A program made the translations under genes and the position numbers. A stretch of DNA of 64,000 bases, from the NCBI GenBank assembly GCA_002344785.1, contig DDUL01000028.1, forward strand, positions 122,438-186,437, written 5' to 3'. Under the pieces are notes generated by a model. That model was not told the origin of the DNA. It saw only the letters and a program-made list of their open reading frames with translations, and searched no databases. The stretch's first letter is position 1. Every line of letters starts with the position of its first letter. Below are positions 1-6,483 of this stretch, in pieces. The stretch comes from Bdellovibrionaceae bacterium UBA2339. GTDB lineage: Bacteria > Bdellovibrionota > Bdellovibrionia > Bdellovibrionales > JAMPXM01.

Positions 1-675
1 GATCTGCGTGTTGGTTCCCGAGTTCGGGCAAGAGATGACCGGCCAAGTGGCGCCACCCCAACCGATCGGCACGCCCGACAGTGGCGCACCGCTGGAGTCG
101 ATGGCTCCGTTGTGAACGATCTGGAAACTGGCATTGAGTTGCATGGTGCAGTTTCCGGCTTGCACACCTTGTGGGTACGTCACGCTGCTTGAAGAATTTG
201 GCGCCGTTCGCGCGCAGCCCATAGTTTGCCAGTAGGTGTAGCTGGTCCCTGTCGACATTTGCACGAAGCTCGTCGGCACAGGTTTGTAGCCAGCCGCACA
301 AGTGGTGTCATTTGCGCTGCCTGAGTTCGGACAAGTACCGATCGGCGCTGTTGCGCCACCGACACCCGCGGGCACGTTCGGCAGCGGAGCGCCACTTGAG
401 TCGATCGAGCCATTGTGGGCGACGGTGAAGTTGGCGTTGAGCTGCATGGTGCAGGATCCGTAGATCAGTCCGCGTAAGTGCGAACTCGAAGCGCCGCCAG
501 CAGGCGTGGGCGAGGCCGCGGGGTTGTTGGTGATCACTGAACTGACCAGCGGCTTGGAGTTGGACTCTCCGCCAACATTCGATGTGGGCGAGCAGTTTTG
601 GTAAAGCATGGCGAGAGCCGCTACACCGAAAACGACGCCTATGCCGCGACCGACGCTGCCAAGTTTGAATTTCAT
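1..675 (-). CDS. Secreted protein with internal repeats, C-terminus cut by window edge
   Basis: This reading frame starts at the ATG at 675, behind a GGGGG ribosome-binding site, and stays open to base 1, so the C-terminus lies outside the window. Residues 10-24 are hydrophobic and are followed by Y-Q-N-C (Cys28). That resembles a lipoprotein signal, but Asn sits at -1 of the Cys instead of Gly, Ala or Ser. A Ser/Pro/Ala-rich linker follows. The rest is built of repeats about 101 residues long, each with a block reading C-T-M-Q-L-N-A then H-N-G-x-I-D-S-S-G-A-P-L. I do not recognise a family. A surface or periplasmic location is inferred from the signal and the regularly placed cysteines. Confidence 0.7.
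   Translation of the reverse strand, partial: MKFKLGSVGRGIGVVFGVAALAMLYQNCSPTSNVGGESNSKPLVSSVITNNPAASPTPAGGASSSHLRGLIYGSCTMQLNANFTVAHNGSIDSSGAPLPNVPAGVGGATAPIGTCPNSGSANDTTCAAGYKPVPTSFVQMSTGTSYTYWQTMGCARTAPNSSSSVTYPQGVQAGNCTMQLNASFQIVHNGAIDSSGAPLSGVPIGWGGATWPVISCPNSGTNTQI
70..150 (-). repeat. Second copy of 101-residue protein repeat (conserved block)
   Basis: This block encodes C-T-M-Q-L-N-A...H-N-G-A-I-D-S-S-G-A-P-L and matches 373-453 at exactly 303 bp (101 codons) offset. The copies differ at many third positions, so the duplication is old and kept at the protein level. Confidence 0.7.
373..453 (-). repeat. First copy of 101-residue protein repeat (conserved block)
   Basis: This block encodes C-T-M-Q-L-N-A...H-N-G-S-I-D-S-S-G-A-P-L and is paired with 70-150. 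More copies may lie beyond the left edge. Confidence 0.7.
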
Positions 676-756
676 GATGTCCCCCAAGCCACATTGTCGC
701 TTTGAGTGAGGCTCATCTCAATCAATGACGGCCATTCGTCTCGAATTGATACAGCG

Positions 757-785
757 ATATTTCTCAGGTTGAGAGTCCGATTCAA
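757..785 (-). promoter_or_regulatory. Possible sigma70-type promoter of the left-edge gene
   Basis: On the minus strand TTGAAT (780-785) and AAATAT (757-762) are separated by exactly 17 bases, about 80 bases upstream of the ATG at 675. Both boxes match the consensus only partly. The intergenic position supports it; the sequence match alone is weak. Confidence 0.25.
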
Positions 786-793
786 ATCTGTTG

Positions 794-2779
794 CTAGAGT
801 TTTTCGAACTGAAAGGCGCCGTCGAACTCGGGCGGTGGCTGTTCGCTAAAGCTGAGCGCTCGGCGCTGCCAAAGTTCGATCAGCTGGCGCGTGTGCGGAT
901 GATCGGCGATCGACACAAGCTTGCGATGGGCCTCCGCATAGGCGGCTTTGTCGAAAAGCTCCAAGCAGCTTTGAAACTCGCGCTCGAAGTCGACCGACCA
1001 AGACTGGCTGAGCACGAAGACTTCCAAGGCTTGGGCGCGGCCCTTGACGCGAATTCGATCCACGCGTTGGGCGCGTAGGTCCGGCATATGTTCGCGCGCG
1101 GCCAAGTAAGTTGCGGACGAGAGCAGCAGCTTTGAGCCATAGGCCTTATTCGCGCCTTCAAGTCGGCTTGCTAAATTCACGTTGTCGCCGATAGCCGTAT
1201 AGTCCTGTCGGTATTGAGAGCCGACGTTGCCGACAATGACCTCGCCCGAGTTGAGGCCGATGCGGATGCCGAGGCGATCTGAGCCATGCAACTTGGCTTG
1301 GCGCCAAACGCCGAACAAAGTTTCGGCGCTTTCGATCACGCGTTCGGCGGCGCGAACGGCGCGCGCGGCATGATCCGCCTGCCGAAGCGGAGCGCCGAAG
1401 AACGCCACCAAACCATCGCCGGTGTAACTACCGAGTGTAGCGCCTTCGGCGACCAGTGCCGAAGTGATGCTCTCAAAAAATTCATTCAGGCGACCGACAA
1501 GTTCACCAGGCGCCAAGCGCTCCGAAAACGCGGTGAAGTTGGCGAGGTCGATGAACAGGATCGTGATGTCTTCAGCGCGGCCACCTAGCTCCGCGGACTC
1601 AGGATCGGCGAGCAAAGTTTCAATCACATGCGGCGGCAGGTAGCGTTGAAAGGTGGACTTGATCAAATCGCGCTGGCGAAGTCCGTCGACCATGTTCTGC
1701 AGGTCCGTCTCAAGATCCTGAATTTCATGAATCGACGAGCCGCTCAATTTGAGTTGCAGGTCGCCGCCGCGAACTTTTCGGACCTGCGTGCGCATCTCGC
1801 GAATCGGGCGGGACAGGCGCCGCGCGAGAACCACGGCCGCAGCGAATGCCAAGAGACTGACGCCGAAGGCTGCGGGAATTCCTGTCGCGTAGAGATTCAT
1901 CATGAACGGACGCAAAGACTTTCGCAGATCGCGCGACAATCGAAGCTGGCCGAGCACAAAGTCGCCGGCGATGCGTAGTTCGCGCTGCTCTTCGATGCCG
2001 TGCTCAGGGTCGAAGTCTTCGCCAAACTGAAGTTCGCCATCCGCGCTTTGAATTTCGATTCGCACACCTTGCAGCTCAGCGAGCTTTTCAAACAGCGGCG
2101 AAGCCGGATCGGCCACCACCACATAGCCCAAGACCTGTTCGTTGACGACAATGGGTCGGCCCAACAGCAAAAGCGGTTCACTGAGATGTCTGAGGCTCTT
2201 TCGTCCCGCCGCAGAGTCCTGGCTCAGAAGAGAAACTGCTAAACCCTCTGACTCCATCTGATCCAAAAATTCAGCGCGAAGATCTGGAGCCTCGCCGAGC
2301 GCGACCTCGCCTCCGGATTGATAAATCAACTGGCGCTCGCGATCCAACAACAAGAGCAGCGCATGATCCGTAAAGAGCGGTGTCTTCACCGACCGAAAAT
2401 AGCGGTTGGCTTCTTCCAGGTCAGCGCGCGTGACTTTGGATTCGGCGAGCCCCAGCGATTCGTCTTGCCGACTCAAATGCGCCAGGCGCGCACGAATCAG
2501 CGGATCGGCCACGGAACCACCGATTTGCTTGGCTAATGCTTCAATCGCCACATCCACACTGTTGCTGATTTCCTGCGCCCCCAACGCCAACTGCGCTGCG
2601 GCTGCGTCGCGAGCCGCGCGGCGGGCCGCACCTATGCCGACCAAAAGACTTGAGCCGATCGCCAAGAAGGTGATCACGCCGATCGCAAGACCCAATACCC
2701 AGCTGAGTGAAATTCGGCGTGCGCGCGAAGTGAGTGTCAAACCGCGTGAATCCTGAGATTGCTCTGTGGCCTCGCTCAA
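794..2779 (-). CDS. Membrane-bound class III nucleotide cyclase with HAMP domain
   Basis: This 661-residue protein probably makes cAMP (or cGMP) in response to an extracytoplasmic signal. It has a first membrane segment at about 25-50, a sensor region to about 290, a second membrane segment at about 292-318, a HAMP linker (R-R-L-S-R-P-I-R-E-M), and a class III cyclase domain at about 395-590. Both metal-binding aspartates are present (F-I-D-L near 408, G-D-G-L near 452), as is the Y-T-x-I-G-D-N-V-N-L-A-S-R-L-E motif, so it should be active. It lies 11 bp downstream of the cupredoxin gene on the same strand, so the sensor may respond to that operon's periplasmic or outer-membrane products (inference). 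Substrate choice is not settled by what I can read. Confidence 0.9.
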   Translation of the reverse strand: MSEATEQSQDSRGLTLTSRARRISLSWVLGLAIGVITFLAIGSSLLVGIGAARRAARDAAAAQLALGAQEISNSVDVAIEALAKQIGGSVADPLIRARLAHLSRQDESLGLAESKVTRADLEEANRYFRSVKTPLFTDHALLLLLDRERQLIYQSGGEVALGEAPDLRAEFLDQMESEGLAVSLLSQDSAAGRKSLRHLSEPLLLLGRPIVVNEQVLGYVVVADPASPLFEKLAELQGVRIEIQSADGELQFGEDFDPEHGIEEQRELRIAGDFVLGQLRLSRDLRKSLRPFMMNLYATGIPAAFGVSLLAFAAAVVLARRLSRPIREMRTQVRKVRGGDLQLKLSGSSIHEIQDLETDLQNMVDGLRQRDLIKSTFQRYLPPHVIETLLADPESAELGGRAEDITILFIDLANFTAFSERLAPGELVGRLNEFFESITSALVAEGATLGSYTGDGLVAFFGAPLRQADHAARAVRAAERVIESAETLFGVWRQAKLHGSDRLGIRIGLNSGEVIVGNVGSQYRQDYTAIGDNVNLASRLEGANKAYGSKLLLSSATYLAAREHMPDLRAQRVDRIRVKGRAQALEVFVLSQSWSVDFEREFQSCLELFDKAAYAEAHRKLVSIADHPHTRQLIELWQRRALSFSEQPPPEFDGAFQFEKL

Positions 2780-2790
2780 ATTCGACGTCC

Positions 2791-3486
2791 TTAGTACTTC
2801 GATTTTTTGTAAGGCTTCCCGTGTTTGTTCAAATGCGCAGGCGGAGTTTTGCTGAGCACCAGCTTGAACTCATGTTGCAACTCACCACCCGTGAAATCGA
2901 ATTCTTGCGATAGGGCTCGAGCCCGCGGGTGATAGGCGAAGACTTTAAGTTTTCGCCGCGGAAGTCCAGTCAGACTGAATTGTCCATCGGCCGTGGGCTG
3001 TGTGTAGCGGCGATTGGGCAACACGAGCACAGTGAGGCTCATCTGCGGGTGAATGTTGCAGAAGATCTGCACCAAGCCCGTCTTATTGAAGGTGACTTCT
3101 TGTTGAGTGCCCGGAGACTGATCGCCGAGGTCAAACTCTTTGGCCTCAGAAGTGGAGAACACATTGTGCACGAGTGTGTCGATGTTTGCGAAACGCACCT
3201 TCTGCCCGCGCGTGATCGGCAGCACGCTGGGTACGAAGTTTGTTTCCTTTTGCTCAACGGACTTCAGCTCGCTCGGTGCGGCTTCGCTCAGACCCACAGC
3301 GTAGATCACCACGCGATTCATCTCCGCCTGAAGTTCGGTCGCGGCGTCTTTGCTTTCAAGAATCACTCGTCCGCGCAATTGCCCCGTGGCCTCTGAACTT
3401 TGCGCTAGTCCCGGCTGGCTCCACATGCCGCACGCCAAGACAACAAGGGCGCCGCAGAGTCGTCCAGAGCGCCGCCGCAAAATCAC
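2791..3486 (-). CDS. Secreted cupredoxin-like copper protein
   Basis: I place the start at GTG 3486, whose first four bases (GTGA) overlap the stop of the upstream gene; this gives a clean signal peptide ending near G-L-A-Q. The 231-residue product has a plastocyanin-like fold signature: a His in L-V-H-N-V-F and the closely spaced Cys, His and Met in F-C-N-I-H-P-Q-M, the classical type-1 copper ligand set. It resembles proteins often labelled methylamine utilisation protein. A carboxypeptidase-regulatory-like stretch (G-Q-F-S-L-T-G-L-P) and a Lys-rich C-terminus follow. The four-base overlap implies translational coupling with the barrel-like protein. Electron transfer or copper sensing in the periplasm is inferred. 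Confidence 0.8.
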   Translation of the reverse strand: MILRRRSGRLCGALVVLACGMWSQPGLAQSSEATGQLRGRVILESKDAATELQAEMNRVVIYAVGLSEAAPSELKSVEQKETNFVPSVLPITRGQKVRFANIDTLVHNVFSTSEAKEFDLGDQSPGTQQEVTFNKTGLVQIFCNIHPQMSLTVLVLPNRRYTQPTADGQFSLTGLPRRKLKVFAYHPRARALSQEFDFTGGELQHEFKLVLSKTPPAHLNKHGKPYKKSKY

Positions 3487-4292
3487 AGTGTCACCCCAAA
3501 CATGAATCGCGGCATAAAGAGCGTGTCTTGATCTTTGCGCACGCCCGTGAGCGCGCCGACGGTGATCCAATAATTTTTGTGAAACACATTGATCACCGGT
3601 CCAGCCATCAAGTTATTGAGTTGTTCTTTGTAACCAGGAAGTCCGCGCTCAAAGAACACTTCGCCGCCCAAGAGCAATCCGCGGCGCACGCGATGCACAT
3701 AACCGAGCGAAGCCGTGGCAATGCGCAACCAGTGTTCCGTCGGGCCAAGGTCCATCATGTGTCCCAAATCCAAAGTCACATGCGAACCGTTGAGGTCGCC
3801 ATAGGCCGTCACAAGATTCAGGCCCCACCACTGTGTCGTATCCAAGGGCCCCGTGTTGCGTCCGTCGCGTCCATCATTGAAGTTCTGCTGTAAAAATCCG
3901 CGCGTGAGAAAATGAAAGCGCCGACCTTCAGTGAGCGGATTGGTCCACAAGTAGCGAACTTCGCCGGCCATGTTGGCCATCTTCATCGGCGTGCCGCTAC
4001 CGCCCATGATCTCCCAGGGAAAGGCCAGCTCCAGCTGATTGGTGACGCCAATCACCGGTGCGAACCAGATGTAGCCAATGTGCATTTGCGTATTGCGCTT
4101 CGACCAAAGCCACTGCTCCAGCTCGACTTCTCCCTCGCGCAACACCTCGGCGTCCCACACCCAAGTGAAGGGACGCTTGCCGGCCGAGGCCACAGGCGCA
4201 AGGCACAGAACCAGCGCACTGATCACTGCGGCTCTGAAGATCGACAAACGCGTGATTCTCAGCGCGGCTCGGCTTCGCAACATAGGCTTCAT
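3483..4292 (-). CDS. Predicted outer-membrane protein paired with the cupredoxin
   Basis: This product has a signal peptide (cleavage near V-A-S-A-G) followed by about 230 residues of alternating, aromatic-rich strands typical of a small barrel. The ATG at 4292 is chosen because GGAGG lies seven bases upstream; an ATG 18 bases earlier has no such site. It is the first gene of a three-gene operon with the cupredoxin and the nucleotide cyclase. I do not recognise a named family. Operons of an outer-membrane protein, a cupredoxin and a second-messenger enzyme are known from other Proteobacteria, usually with GGDEF enzymes, so a role in redox or metal sensing at the envelope is plausible but unproven. 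Confidence 0.65.
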   Translation of the reverse strand: MKPMLRSRAALRITRLSIFRAAVISALVLCLAPVASAGKRPFTWVWDAEVLREGEVELEQWLWSKRNTQMHIGYIWFAPVIGVTNQLELAFPWEIMGGSGTPMKMANMAGEVRYLWTNPLTEGRRFHFLTRGFLQQNFNDGRDGRNTGPLDTTQWWGLNLVTAYGDLNGSHVTLDLGHMMDLGPTEHWLRIATASLGYVHRVRRGLLLGGEVFFERGLPGYKEQLNNLMAGPVINVFHKNYWITVGALTGVRKDQDTLFMPRFMFGVTL

Positions 4293-4356
4293 TGAACCGC
4301 CTCCCTGCACGGCGGTCTAGCGGAAGTTCGTCCCTGATCATCGGAAGTCGTTGGGC

Positions 4357-4389
4357 AAAAAAAAGCCCCGGCACTTGGCCAGGGCTTTT
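4357..4389 (-). terminator. Rho-independent terminator of rplM-rpsI
   Basis: Arms 361-372 and 378-389 (relative to 4000) form a 12-position stem with one mismatch and a five-base loop. On the minus strand the stem runs into eight T residues, directly downstream of rpsI. Confidence 0.85.
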
Positions 4390-4412
4390 GAACCAGAAGT
4401 GGCTCGAGGCGA

Positions 4413-4817
4413 TCAACGCTTCGAGTACTGGTAGCGCTTGCGGGCGCCAGCCAAACCGTACTTCTTACGCTCAACCATACGTTGATCGCGCGTGAGGTAG
4501 CCGGCCTTCTTCAGTGTCGGACGAAGAGCCTCATCAAAAGCGCAGAGGGCTCGCGAAATGCCCAAACGAATCGCGCCAGCTTGGCCCGACTCACCACCAC
4601 CTGCGACGGTGATGAAGGCGTCGAACTTGCCTTGATTCGAAGTGGCCATCAAAGGCTGCTGAATCACCATGCGCGAAGTTTTTCGCGAAAGGTAAATGTC
4701 CACGGGGCGACCGTTAATGGTGAGCTTGCCCGAGCCAGGCTTCAGGAAGACACGCGCCGCGCTGGTTTTGCGACGGCCTGTTGCGTAGTAGAATTTTGCC
4801 GCTGACTTAGCTGCCAT
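4413..4817 (-). CDS. rpsI: 30S ribosomal protein S9
   Basis: This 134-residue protein is a full-length S9. It has the N-terminal Y-Y-A-T-G-R-R-K-T-S-A-A-R-V motif, the central G-G-G-x-S-G-Q-A-G-A-I-R-L-G-I-S-R-A-L block and the conserved basic tail ending Y-S-K-R that reaches toward the ribosomal P site. It lies 11 bp downstream of rplM, the usual bacterial pairing, and is followed by a strong terminator. Confidence 0.98.
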   Translation of the reverse strand: MAAKSAAKFYYATGRRKTSAARVFLKPGSGKLTINGRPVDIYLSRKTSRMVIQQPLMATSNQGKFDAFITVAGGGESGQAGAIRLGISRALCAFDEALRPTLKKAGYLTRDQRMVERKKYGLAGARKRYQYSKR

Positions 4818-4828
4818 GTGTGTTCCCC

Positions 4829-5275
4829 TCAGTTCTTGATCTCAAGCGGTTGCGGTTTCTGAACGGCGTGCGGATGTGTTCCGCCTTTGTACGCCTTCAG
4901 CTTGGTCAGAAGCGACTTCGACAATTTGTTTTTCGGGAGCATGCCGTAGACGGCGTCCTGAATCACAAACTCGGGATCTTTCTCCAGCATCTCACGAGCT
5001 GTGAGCGACTTGAGCGATCCGAAAAATCGCGAATGACGATAGTAGCGCTTTTCATCGAGCTTGTTGCCCGACATCTGCACCTTCTCGGCGTTGATGACGA
5101 TGACGAAATCGCCGGCGTCTTGGTTCGGAGTGAACTGCGGCTTGTGCTTGCCGCGCAGTACTCTCGCGATCTCTGTCGCGATTCGACCGATGCTCTTGTC
5201 AGCGGCGTCGACAACCCACCACTGGCGGGGCACTTCGCCCGTCTTTGCTTGCCATGTTCCGTTAGCCAAACCCAT
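4829..5275 (-). CDS. rplM: 50S ribosomal protein L13
   Basis: This 148-residue protein is a full-length L13 with W-W-V-V-D-A-A-D-K-S-I-G-R, A-x-x-L-R-G-K-H-K-P and the G-D-F-V-I-V-I-N-A-E-K core, plus the usual G-M-L-P-K-N-K-L segment. It is the first gene of the rplM-rpsI operon. Its ribosome-binding site is weak (AAGG) and is preceded by a leader region of about 350 bases without genes. Confidence 0.98.
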   Translation of the reverse strand: MGLANGTWQAKTGEVPRQWWVVDAADKSIGRIATEIARVLRGKHKPQFTPNQDAGDFVIVINAEKVQMSGNKLDEKRYYRHSRFFGSLKSLTAREMLEKDPEFVIQDAVYGMLPKNKLSKSLLTKLKAYKGGTHPHAVQKPQPLEIKN

Positions 5276-5629
5276 GTTTGCTGCCTTTACTTGATTCGAG
5301 CCGCACGACTGAGAATCAACCGGGTGAGATCACCTCGGAAGTTCTCCTTCTTGCGGAAGTTAAAGTTCAAATTTCGCGCTCAATGCTGAGGCCCACGGGC
5401 GAGAGTCGCGCTGTCGGTTGCATTTGTGCGGTTCCGGGGGCTCGAGTTGATCCAAATTGTGGAGAAGGATCAGTCGATTCGGTCTGGCGCAAACTGGCCG
5501 GGCTTGATGCTCGACGGGACAAACTCAGTTTTTGAGCAGATTCTCAGCGGTTCCGGCGAAATCCGAATCCCGGCTTGTGGAGGGCGCGAGACGGCGAAAG
5601 TTTCCAGGAAACGCAGAGAACTCGAAGGA
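5276..5629. other. Intergenic region upstream of rplM
   Basis: These 354 bases lie between truA (stop at 5630) and rplM (start at 5275), both on the minus strand. I see no gene. A small CTCA-AAAAC-TGAG hairpin lies near 5522-5534. No clear terminator follows truA. The rplM promoter, and possibly a regulatory leader, should be here, but I could not pick out convincing -35 and -10 boxes. Confidence 0.5.
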
Positions 5630-6478
5630 TTAGAGCTTGAGGCATCTCTTGTCAAGTTCAGGGGGGTAATCCACCTGGACCAAAAACAGCCCTTGCGGCG
5701 CGGCCGTATTGCCTGCGGCACGGCGGTCTTGAGCGGCCAAGATGCGGGCCATGTCCTCCGCCGGGCGGGCATTCAATTGTAAATCCACCAAGCATCCCAC
5801 GATGTTGCGGACCATCTGCTTGAGAAAGCCCTCGCCTCGAATCGTGAAAATCATCGTGTCGTTGGCGTCTCGAACCCAGCGGGCTTCGTCGACACGGCGA
5901 ACAGTGGTTTCGGTCGGGGTGCCTGCCGTCTGAAAGCTTTTGAAGTCATGCGTGCCGACCAGCATCTGGCTGGCTGCGTTGAGCTGGTCCAAATCCAGGG
6001 GTTGGCGGACCCACCAAGTCGTTCGGTGCCGATGCGCGCTGGGGACTCGGCGATTGAGAATGGAATAGCGGTAGGTCTTTTGCGTGGCGCAAGCGATGGC
6101 ATGGAAATCATGGGGCGCGAGGTAGGCCTGCTTGATCACCAGGGTGTCGGGCGTCAGGCATTGCAGCGAGTAGCGCAGGTCGCGAAAGCGTCGCGGGTCT
6201 TGGGCCGCATCGAAGTGAGCCACTTGCATGAGCGCGTGGACGCCTGCATCCGTGCGCGAGGCACCCACCACCGAGAGAGCTTCGCCGAAGAGCTGGCGGA
6301 CCGCGGCCTCGATCGTGCCCTGAACCGTCGTTTGCGAAGTTTGTCGTTGCCAGCCCGCGTAGTCCGTTCCGTCGTAAGCCAGATCCAAGCGGACGCGGAA
6401 GCGCTCGGGCGCGCAGTGACGGTAAGCTTTGCGCTCGGCGGGGGATTCGTCGGTGTCTTCAGCATCGTGTTCGGCCAT
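5630..6478 (-). CDS. truA: tRNA pseudouridine(38-40) synthase TruA
   Basis: TruA isomerises uridines 38-40 in the anticodon arm of many tRNAs. The catalytic motif R-T-D-A-G-V-H is present with Asp77, as are L-x-Y-D-G-T-x-Y-x-G-W-Q-R-Q near the N-terminus and G-E-G-F-L-K-Q-M-V-R-N-I-V-G near the C-terminus. The ATG at 6478 gives 282 residues, slightly longer than usual because of an acidic N-terminal extension of about 28 residues; a longer frame upstream runs into the preceding gene and was not used. It begins five bases after the stop of the barrel protein at 6484, so the two may be co-transcribed. Confidence 0.95.
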   Translation of the reverse strand: MAEHDAEDTDESPAERKAYRHCAPERFRVRLDLAYDGTDYAGWQRQTSQTTVQGTIEAAVRQLFGEALSVVGASRTDAGVHALMQVAHFDAAQDPRRFRDLRYSLQCLTPDTLVIKQAYLAPHDFHAIACATQKTYRYSILNRRVPSAHRHRTTWWVRQPLDLDQLNAASQMLVGTHDFKSFQTAGTPTETTVRRVDEARWVRDANDTMIFTIRGEGFLKQMVRNIVGCLVDLQLNARPAEDMARILAAQDRRAAGNTAAPQGLFLVQVDYPPELDKRCLKL

Positions 6479-6483
6479 AGGCC

